A DNA stretch of 64,000 bases, taken from NCBI RefSeq assembly GCF_900324485.2, contig NC_046640.1, positions 6,683,357 to 6,747,356 of the forward strand, read 5' to 3'. Numbering within the stretch: the stretch's first letter is position 1; every line of letters starts with the position of its first letter. This document shows positions 44,376 through 64,000 of this stretch, piece after piece. Source of the stretch: Mastacembelus armatus. Lineage: Eukaryota; Chordata; Actinopteri; Synbranchiformes; Mastacembelidae. The notes below the pieces were generated by a model that saw only the letters and a list, made by a program, of their open reading frames with translations, was not told the origin of the DNA and made no database searches. Both the position numbers and the translations under genes were made by a program.

Positions 44376-45338
44376 AGTGTAAGGCTTGTGACTGTTTTTG
44401 CCAAGGGTCTAAATGTCTCTGGGGTTGATCTTTAGTGTAATTTTAATGAAATGACGTTTTAGTGTTATGTTTGTGCATCAACCTCCAGCCAAATCAACTT
44501 CTACTATGGGAAACAATAAAATGAACCTTAACCTTATTATCCATTCATGACATTGATGCAGGGCCATCAGTTTTGGATCGGTTGCTGCTTTAATGGACCT
44601 GAGCTAAACAAAGTTTTTATCTCACTGGAGGTTTGGACAAAATAGAATCAGTTTTATTTTCTTACCTGAATTATCTGAACTGTCCCTGTAGCTCTGACTC
44701 AGTGATGTTTCTGCTGCAGATGCAGGGAAGAAACATCTGTTGCACAAAACAACAGCTGTATGTGTTTCAAAAGGTTCAATTTCACTTTAATCAGGTAAAT
44801 ACAAAAACACAGTCGTGTGTGTGTGTGTGTGTGTGTGTTGAATAATTGTCTGTGGTACTGGACCTTTTTCATGATTTGAGATGTCAGAAACAAAATAACA
44901 TTATTCATGTATTTCATGTTGTTTCAGTTTGTCCTTACAGTTCTGGGAGAGATCTGCTCACTGAGTCAAAATAACAGCTCATTATAAATCCTGGTTTGTT
45001 TGTTTGTTGGTCTGAACACTAAGTGTAGTAAACATCAACACACACTCAGCCTCTCTCTCTCTGGTAAAACTGGTTGATGGTGGAACTTTAATGTTCTTCA
45101 GTTGAATCATTTCCTTCTGACTTTTCCCCTTAAAACTGGACCAGGGTTTAAGTCACTTTACATCACCTGCTTGTCACTTTACTTTGGCTCATGTTCAAAG
45201 GTCAGACATCTTGTATGTCTGTTTCTTCAGTTCAACCATCAGTGTCTGTCCACCCGTGTGCGCCTGATGGGTCGTGATGCTGTGACTTGGGTTCAGACAG
45301 TTGGTGCTGCCAGTTTTGAAAGACTTCAGTGGTGAGTT
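44376..45338. other. Downstream flank of tlcd3b
   Basis: Contains a GT microsatellite (about 44815-44838). It probably includes the tlcd3b 3'UTR on its right side; I could not choose a polyadenylation site. Confidence 0.5.
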
Positions 45339-49600
<4,262 letters not shown>

Positions 49601-51570
49601 GGCCCCTGGGTTCACCTGTGTGTGTTTACTGTGAAAATGTGTGGCTCTACTCTCTCTCTCTCTCTCACACTCTCTGGCTGAGCTGCAGTTTTGAATGGGG
49701 GCAGGTTTGTTCGAGCTCAGAGAAGAGGATCTGGAGGGTGGAGCCTCCTGCTGCCACTTATCAGTGGAGGTGTGGTGATGAGGGAGGATTCAGTCATCAA
49801 TGATATGATCAAACAGAAGGACTTCTGTCTTTAGTATTGATCACACAGACACTCGATCCTCCACCAGACTGACCAGCACAAATGTATCAGTTCTATCAAT
49901 CTGAAATACTTTGAAATAAGGGAGTTTGGGTGATTTGTTTAAGTTGTTGTACAAAATATCATTGGTTAGGATGAGTTATGCATCAGTTGAAGCAGTATTG
50001 ACCTTGCACAATATGGTTGTTTTAGTCAAATATCAAGAATAAAGCTTAATTTTGTTCGCAACAACTTCTCATGCATCTTCACTGCCTGCACGCGCCACCA
50101 TGGTGCTAATGAAAGTCTCTGCAGTCTGAGAAAACTGCCTCTTCTCGTTCGAGGTGATTTGCAACCAGAGTTACTGAAATGATCTCGAAACATCTTTACA
50201 ATCTGCCGTAAACTTAACATCAAGAAAAGAAGCAACTGCTGCATGTGGCAGGGGAATGTTATCCAGTGTCCATTTATTATTTATCATTCACTACTTTATA
50301 CATTTTTTTTATGAAATTCAAGTATTTGTTGGGAACACAAGTCAAAAAAACCAAAACAAAAAACAAAACAAAAAAAACAAACCTTTCGCTAAAACAAAGA
50401 CAAAAAACATCAGTTTCATATATATAATAAACACATCAAGTTTCTTTTCATAGAAGAAAACAAGTCTAAGCTCTATAGATGACCAGCGCTGTGGGTTTGC
50501 TAGTCTCGCTCTGCTTCACTCCACCTCAGAGCGGAGACTCTAAACACACTCGGCGGCCGATCTCACAACAGAGTGCAGGGAGGGAAAAGACCAAACACGG
50601 GTCATCTAGTTCAAAAACGGCTCCTAACCTGGAAGGAAATCTACTAACACAACAACAGAAAACAGAAAAAGAAGAAAACTGAAAAAAGTCCAGTGGGAAA
50701 CGTTTTGATTAACTGTTCCATAAACTAGTAAATCTGCACCTCAAAATAACAACAGCCCTCGGAAATGATTAATTTCTTGGCTGAATTTCTGCAGTACCTC
50801 AATTTTCTTTCTTTTATTAAGTTACAGAGTTGAAACGATTCATCATTAAGTAGATCATTTAACTTGTTTCACACCACTGTAACGTGAGCATCTTTGGCTT
50901 TCAGACCACTGGTCACACAAAATCAGACATGTAAGTTGGAGCGTGAAAGAGGCAGCCAAAAACCTGAAGTTATATCAGTGAATCTCAGTGCAGGAGTGTT
51001 CATAAAAATAAAATGGATTAAAAGTGTTAATGTCATTAATTTCACAAACTAAAAATCTGATGTTATTTAGAGGACGCATGTTTCACAAAAAAGTTCATTT
51101 GAAGTAGCGTTTGTTTCAACTGTCCCAAAACTAAATGTTCCTTCTTCAAACGAGCAGGAAATAAACCTTTCAGTGCAGACAGTGTGCAGAATTCACGTCC
51201 ATGTTTTTGTGTTTTTTCAGGAACAATTAACAAAATATTCTCCCGACTCTGGGCTCTAAAAAACCTAATTAGATCACAACAAACAAAAACAAAGCCGCTA
51301 ATAAAAATCACTTCCTAAGATGAATTAAATAAAAATTACCACAAAATGTATGTTTTCGTCATCGTCGACAAACTCAACCATTGCACAGAATTCAAACCCA
51401 AATGCTCTCCATGAGATAATAAATATACACATGCAGATATACAAGTCAGTCTCAGTGTTGCTCACAGAGACTCGCTGTTTCTGTAGCAGAGGAGCTGAGG
51501 TTTAAATCAGGAAACTGTCGGGGACCAATGAGGATGCTCTGGGGCCCGGCGGCTCAGGAGCCCAACCACT
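49601..51570. other. tlcd3b upstream and nlk1 downstream region
   Basis: Contains tlcd3b 5'UTR/promoter on the left (CT-rich run near 49650-49675) and probably nlk1 3'UTR or flank to the right. No additional exon was recognised. Confidence 0.5.
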
Positions 51571-51745
51571 GGAGCTTCAGAGATCCATCCATCCGTTGTC
51601 TACCACCCAGAGAAAAGCCACGTAGACACAGGGAGAACATGCAAACTCCACACAGAAAGGACCCAGGTTCGAACAGGATTCAAACCTGCGGCCTTCTTGC
51701 AGTGAGGCTAGAGCGCTAACCACTGAGCCGCCATACAAATTCAGA
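51571..51745 (-). repeat. tRNA-like teleost SINE fragment
   Basis: Read on the minus strand: ATGGCGGCTCAGTGGTTAGC head, CAGGTTTGAATCC B-box-like block, then TTTCTGTGTGGAGTTTGCAT and TTCTCCCTGTG. The body is truncated after about 80 bp. Confidence 0.7.
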
Positions 51746-54379
51746 AATACATTTAAAAAAAAAAAAAAAAAATCATGTAGCTGTGAGAACAGCTCCTCTA
51801 CCTTTCAAATATGTGACCCAGGAACAAAAGCAAGAGCTAAACATTCCCTCGGTGTGTCTCATTGGGCTTCAACAAAATCGACCAGAAGTGGATGAAACGC
51901 AAACAAGAGTGAAGTCAGAGGTATAATTTAGCATGTGATGAGTATTAGACTGTTGCGGCCATCGCTCTGGTTTCTGTAGAGCATCCGGCACCCTTGGCAC
52001 TAGTGACCCTTTATGTAAAGTTCCTGAGATCCTAAAAAAAGGTTCCTGCAGTCAAAAGGGGACAAACGTCTCAGGGCTATGAGGAACCTCGAAGGGCCCC
52101 TCAAGCAAAGTCAGACGATTTCATGTTTTACAGATTTGCACACTTTACTTTACTCCTCACCATTCAAAATATTAAACTAATTTCTTTTTTCACGTTTAGA
52201 TGATTTCTTTCTTTTCATTCGGTCAGTTTGGGTTTATTTCTGTGAACATCAAACTTTTAGAGACTGAACTTCCTGCAGGTATTGATGTGGTTGGTGAAGG
52301 TGATCTCAGAAAAACAATGAACAACAATGTGGAAAATTGTACATCATCTGTGACGTCAGTGCTTGAGTTTGGATTAGATGTTTGACGTAAATCATCACCA
52401 TGATGCTTTTCTTTTCTTGTTTCATTTGGGTTTTTGCTACAGACTATTTGTTTCACTGTGACATTATTTATTGCTGGAAATGCACTGCACTTTTTTGTGA
52501 CTTTGAATGATGAGTGTTTTTTTTGTTTTTGGACCAAACTGACTTAAGACAGTCTCAAAATAATTTGTTGACTTTTCAATTCACAGGAAGCTTCGTTTCT
52601 CTGCAGGTCTGTTTTCATGGAACTAAACCAAACTGCAGGAAACAGACTGTAGAATGATTTTTAAAAAAAAATGTCATCAGAGACATTTACATAAATTGAA
52701 GCTAAAGGGCTAAACATGCAAATCCCAGATTTTATGGTCATCGTTGACCCCAGGCTTCACCTCGTCGCCTGTGGCCTCACTGCGCCTGTTTGGTGGATGA
52801 GTTGTCAAAGGTTTAAATGTCACTTTGTGGTCACGGGGCAAAAATCTCCTCGGATACACGCCACACCACACCAAGTGAGAGCCAACACACTCCATCATCC
52901 TGATCACCCAAACCAGGATCAATACTGATGCGTCCTTACGTGGCTTTGTAAAATTCATAGTCTACAACGGGACACCTGAGCCTTAAACTGAACAGGAACT
53001 AAAACATCAAACCAAAGAAAGGAAACACACGAACAAACAACAACAAAAAAAAAAAAAAAAAAAACAGCAGCATTTCACCGACAACATCCTTCTCTCAAAA
53101 CCACACACTGATTCGGAGCAGCGAGAGGCGTGAGAGATGAGGAACGAGCATGAGGTAAAAGAAGTCACTGAATCCGGAGGAATGAAGTTAAAAGGTTGTG
53201 ACAGGAGGGTTTCTGTTTACATATCAACATTTCCCACATGCACTCAGGGTCTTTCAGCTTGTTTTGTTTTCTCTTTCTTCTTTGGGGTTTGAGGTAACTG
53301 AGACCACCGTGGAGGCATGGGGCAGGGTTGGTTAACATATATATATATATATTTTAAAAAAAAAAAAAACCAAAAAAAAAAAAACCAAAAGAATAAATTA
53401 AAAAGGGAAAAACATCGCCTCCTCCATTTTAGACGATTATAACACTGAAAGTCACAATTTCCTGTGACAACTGTCAAAATAAAATAAAGTCTGGTCTGTT
53501 GACGACAGACTCTGGGGAATGAATTCCTGTTTCATACAGCTTTTGAACCTAATTCAACTCTAATTCCCACATTTCTCTCCCACCCAGTGACAAATCGTAG
53601 TCAAACACTAACTGTGTATGGAGCAACACCTGGGAAATGTGGTTATAACCTGCTACATCTGTTAAATTGCATTATTGCCGCGGCATCGATGCAAAAGACA
53701 CCACATGACAGAAAACACAGTGAGCGATGTATTTGAATGCAGTTCAAAAAAGGAAAACCGTGGCGATGTTTGGCGGTTAATGGTGTTTTTTCTGATGGTT
53801 GAGAGCTCGTGACATACTGATCCGTTTTTTGCGGCCGTGTAGCAAGTGTCCGAAAATCCTGTCGTCAAGGCAGCACGCTCCGAGTGTTCTGCTCCCCCAG
53901 CTCGCTTTTCAGATGTAACCGTATTGCACAGGACTGGAATGACTTCAAACATCAACTAAGCATCAATTCTACCAAAAAATTAAAAACATTATTCCTTAAC
54001 TTCTCTACTAACAGAGGTGGTAAATCCAATCAAGTACCAAGTTCGGTTATTTCCTCGTTCTGACTCACAATAAGCTCTTCAGCAGCATTTTTTTTTTTTT
54101 TTAAATTCAGCACCAAAAACACCTTGAGCATCAGCTGTTGGGTCATTCAAAAGAATTCACTGGGAGTCTCCATATGCAGGAAACTTTGTATAATTGTGGG
54201 GAAAAATATTGAGGATTTTCATAAGGTGGGTTGGCCGTTTTTTTTTTTTTCCCACCCGTTGTGGCTGGAGGTGAAAAGAAAAGGAAGGAGACCCAATATC
54301 TTCGGTATTTTCAGATGCCACGGCCAATGAAATCCTTTCTGAAACTGCTGTTGCTCCCCGAGCTACAGAGGAGGTTCGT
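51746..54379 (-). other. Probable nlk1 3'UTR and flank
   Basis: Directly downstream of the nlk1 stop codon. Several A-rich tracts (51750, 53050, 53360) and a TA run at 53337-53350. No other gene is recognised; where the transcript ends is unknown. Confidence 0.4.
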
Positions 54380-60599
<6,220 letters not shown>

Positions 60600-61620
60600 C
60601 CTCCAACCACCAAACCCCGAAACGACCCACTTTGTCTGAGCGACGCCAAGCTGCTGTTTCCCGGCTACGTGCGGAGGAAACGCAGCTCCCCAGTGAACAT
60701 GTCCCTCAGTTTCCTCTGTGCGCACAGGGACCGACCATGATATGCAGCGCTGCCGATGTAAACAAGCGAGATACTGTTACCGACGCTCGGGTGTTGAGAG
60801 CTAGTCAAGGTGTAGAAACACACACATTAGGTCTGAAGCATGATGGAAAAGCCTAAAGATGAGTCCGTGCCCATGGATGAGCTGCCGAGCAGCCCAGAGA
60901 TCCGCACTTTACCCAGCGGGCTGAGCCACCTTTGTCTGCGGAGACCTCAACCACCTGCCCGACCAACTCAGCTAACAGCACCCGGCTGGCTGACGACGCT
61001 CCGCCACTCAGAAAGAGGAGAAAATGAAAACGGAACCCTCGACGGCCCCGGACTCTCACTGCATTAACGCTGCTGATAAATAAATAAAACCCCTCGCTAG
61101 CTGTCGTGCTAACCAGCTGTTCCAGCTAACAGGCTGACCCAACAATGTCCATGACCCACATAACTGCCATCGGCCCGGACAGCGACCTACATGTTCAGAA
61201 ATAAAGATAAACGGGTGCAGTCAACAAACAAACCGAGTCTGGGGAAACGGATGATGACATGACTCGATAACAGATGTCAAAACGAAGAAAGTCCGAGTTA
61301 TATTCTCCGGCTCCGGGGCTAGCCGGATCGTTAGCTACCAGCTAGCTGCTGCTAGCCTCCGACTGCCCGCTAGCTGGTCATCGTGTCGTGAACTCCGCAG
61401 CAGAAGCGTCTGATAAAGACGGTTTCTTGTGTTTTCTGGACGAAGTGTCATCCAGCAGGTCCCTCGGATTCACTTTAAGTCAGTTGGGTTTCTGGTCGCT
61501 TCCCCAGCGAAGGCGGCAGCTAGCTGACTAGCCTGCCCGGTAGGAGGAGCTGCTAAACGCGGGTGGGGGAGGGTGGACGGTGTAAACAATGCTAACGCTA
61601 ACTAGCTCCAGCCCCCCCAC
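60600..61620 (-). promoter_or_regulatory. GC-rich promoter and 5'UTR region of nlk1
   Basis: CpG-rich compared with the rest of the window, immediately upstream of the nlk1 start. It contains repeated GCTAGC/AGCTAGCT motifs (61315-61380, 61510-61610). No TATA box was identified; it looks like a housekeeping-type CpG promoter. Confidence 0.55.
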
Positions 61621-62100
61621 AGAAAAATATGCAGCACCCATGGGAGAAGCATCCCTTAGGGTCCCAGTATAAAAAATCTGACCCCTCACGATATTGCTGA
61701 GAAGTTGTGTTTTATCAAATTGCTTCTATTTTGTGTCTTCGTGAGAAATATAAACCTTTTCCAATACCAAAATGAAAAATGAATAAAATGTCATCTGTCT
61801 GACTTTACTAGTAAACTGGCAAATACTAACATTTAGAAAGCAGGTACCGGTGAATTTTACTATTTTAACTAAAGAAACATTCACATGGTTCATTCTGGCC
61901 AACTAACTTTCTATCATTTCACTAATCATTGTCGATACAACGATGGGGGGTTTGTATTTTGGTTTGTGTCTGGTGAAATAATCATTGCCATACCAATAAG
62001 AGCCTCAAATCATATTTCGCCCTGGGCCTCCCTAGAAGAATAATCTCACCATGCTGGCAGCACAACACAGGCACCACAGCTGAAACTAATAGTTTATTAA
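61621..62100. other. Intergenic, nothing recognised
   Basis: Ordinary AT-rich DNA between the nlk1 promoter and a SINE-like repeat. Confidence 0.5.
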
Positions 62101-62119
62101 TCAGAAAAATGTGACTATT

Positions 62120-62430
62120 TCCCTATCCCAGCTCTCTTTGGGTGAAAGGCAGGGGTCCACCCTGGACAGGTCCCCAGTCCATCACAGGACCACATAGAGA
62201 CAAACAACCTCACACACTCACACTCACTCCTATGGGCAATTTAGAGTCACCAATCAACCTGACATACATGTTTTTGGACTGTGGGAGGAAACCAGAGTAC
62301 CTGGAGAAAACCCACACAAGCACTGGGAGAACATGCAAACTCCACACAGAAAGGCCCCTGATGGGTTTCAAACCAGGAACCCGCTTGCTGTGAGGCAACA
62401 GTGCTAACCACTAGGTCACCATTCTGCCCC
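62120..62430 (-). repeat. tRNA-like teleost SINE, longest copy
   Basis: Landmarks on the plus strand: CTATCCCAGCTCTC, GTCCACCCTGGACAGGTCCC, CAATTTAGAGTCACCAATC, GTGGGAGGAAACCAGAG, GCAAACTCCACACAGAAAGG and a tRNA-like head around GTGCTAACCACTAGGTCACC. Most complete of the three copies. Confidence 0.75.
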
Positions 62431-64000
62431 ATTTTACACATCAAACGATTATTTAAAAAAAATGGAAGTCATAGTTTAATATTCATATTATGGAATAACA
62501 CTAACTTGCCTGAGGTTTTCCGTGTGATAATTACTCAACACAGAAAAAATAAATATAAGCAATTTGATACATCACAACTTTACAACATGTAAGCTCAATC
62601 TGAAACAATAAAGATTTTAAACATTTCACACAGTGACTCTTTGTAGTACAGAGTCTACAAATATGAAGTTAATCATGTTACGTAGACAGAAATTAAATGG
62701 AGAAAACCTGGGGATTTTGTAATCCAGCTTCGCCGATAAATGTACCTGACGTATCAAAAGTAAAAGCATTCATTAGGCAGCCAAATGGTTTCCATCACCC
62801 TAATGTTACAATATTATATATTATCTGATAATTAATTCTATGAAACTACTATTCATGTTGTAGCTGGTTGAGGTGGAGCTCATTTTAATTATTTGGTAGT
62901 TTAATTCTCAACAATAAATTGTAGTCTATGTTATTTATATTATATGTACACATGCTCGAAAATGGCTTTACAACCTATCACACACCCTCTCAGCTTAGAA
63001 ACTTTGATTCAGATAAAAAAACCCATGGAAGAAACCTCAGGAAGAACAGCAGAGGTAGAATCCTTCTTCTAGGGCAGACACACAACACTTAAAAATTTTA
63101 ATCTAAAGAAGTAATTAGTAACCGAAGCTGTCTACTAACCATAATGGAGTAAAAAGTAAACTATTTCCCTCTGAAATGTAGCAGGGTTGAAACATAAAGT
63201 AGTTAAATAGCAGAGTACATTGAACTTGTATCTACTGTAAGTACAATATTTCGGTAAATGTACTTGATTCCTTTCTACCATTGACATGAATAATGTGTGC
63301 AATCAGCAGTCACGCAGACACCCATGAAGATCATTTCAATTTGAATACACACATGCATTTTACTGCCTTTTAATACGTTAGTAATGAGGCGCTATGCACT
63401 ATGCATCAAGTACAATCAATATGCACAGCCACAGAAAATGTCACCAAGGTAGCTACAAATTACATGGCAATTTTAAAGAGTTACAAATCAGCATCCAGAG
63501 TAAGAACAAAGATCGTATGAAGCAGAAGTTATGCACATTCAATGCTCATGGGGCAATATACACAAATATTTAGTTTGCCTTGATCAGCTCTATAAAAGTG
63601 TATATACATAATGGCCCATCTGAAACAGTTAGTCCTTTGTCCTATCCTGCTCCAGAGGATCTCTGTCTGCTCTGAAGAATCTGACAAAGGCAAACTGTAG
63701 ACTTAAAATTTAGTAATAAATTAAAGGAGAAACAGAGATAAGTCATGATATTGAAGTCTTTAGGTCAATTTCCTCATCATAAACAAACACTGATGGAATA
63801 TAAATGATGTAAAAACAGCAAAGGCTTTACAAAATCATGACAGGCTGTGCAAGTCCATTAAAAATTAAAACAATGAAATGATGGCAAATAGAAACAGCTA
63901 ATTACTAAGCCATATGAATAAAAAAAAAAAAACAAATCACAACAATTTTCTTCCTTAGTGAATAAACAGAGATTTTCTTATTGTCTGTGCCACTGTCTCT
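62431..64000. other. Intergenic, partial hAT-like fragment
   Basis: No gene is seen. About 63150-63290 has GTAGCAGGGTTGAAACATAA, AAGTACAATATTTCGGTAAA and CTTTCTACCATTG, the right part of the hAT-like family at 41.3 kb. The remainder is unremarkable. Confidence 0.45.

Overview
This is nuclear DNA of a teleost fish, probably a percomorph. The evidence is spliced vertebrate genes with GT/AG introns, fish-type SINE, hAT and LINE debris, a CACTA element and fish-like intron sizes. There are no bacterial or organellar features.

Layout, left to right. 0-1.56 kb is a minus-strand remnant of an endogenous retrovirus cut by a SINE-like repeat. 1.8-4.45 kb holds a first, damaged copy of an intronless gene for a CFAP210 (CCDC173)-like coiled-coil ciliary protein and a U4 snRNA copy sandwiched between 150-bp direct repeats. 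About 4.6-11.15 kb is a CACTA/EnSpm DNA transposon, with an intact tnp2-like transposase ORF and a second, spliced, decayed gene ending in a DUF4806-like domain. 11.2-13.95 kb is AT-rich palindromic DNA with one solo LTR.

14.4-36.7 kb is a rearranged locus. Two tandem units of about 8.5 kb (15.72-22.81 and 24.29-31.33 kb) each carry a 5' piece of an HSP70 gene with its own heat-shock element (minus), a CFAP210-like gene (minus), LINE debris and a U4 snRNA gene (plus). An inverted, internally deleted copy of the U4/LINE part lies at 14.46-15.72 kb. The complete HSP70 gene (plus, 5'UTR intron, TATA, heat-shock element) follows at 31.7-34.7 kb. A second heat-shock promoter with no HSP70 coding sequence lies at 36.2-36.7 kb.

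36.7-45.3 kb is gene-poor with hAT-like, LINE and LTR-like debris. 45.34-49.60 kb is tlcd3b (fam57b, TLC-domain ceramide-synthase-like; 6 exons, minus). 54.38-60.60 kb is a nemo-like kinase, most like fish nlk1 (11 exons, minus), followed by its GC-rich promoter. The last 3 kb are repeats and intergenic DNA.

The conserved right side (tlcd3b, nlk1) is ordinary. The left and middle hold the unusual material: repeated co-duplication of a heat-shock gene, a ciliary coiled-coil gene and spliceosomal U4 genes, with promoters gained, lost or orphaned among the copies. Gene models were read by eye from splice signals and reading-frame continuity; family names are from recognised motifs, not searches.
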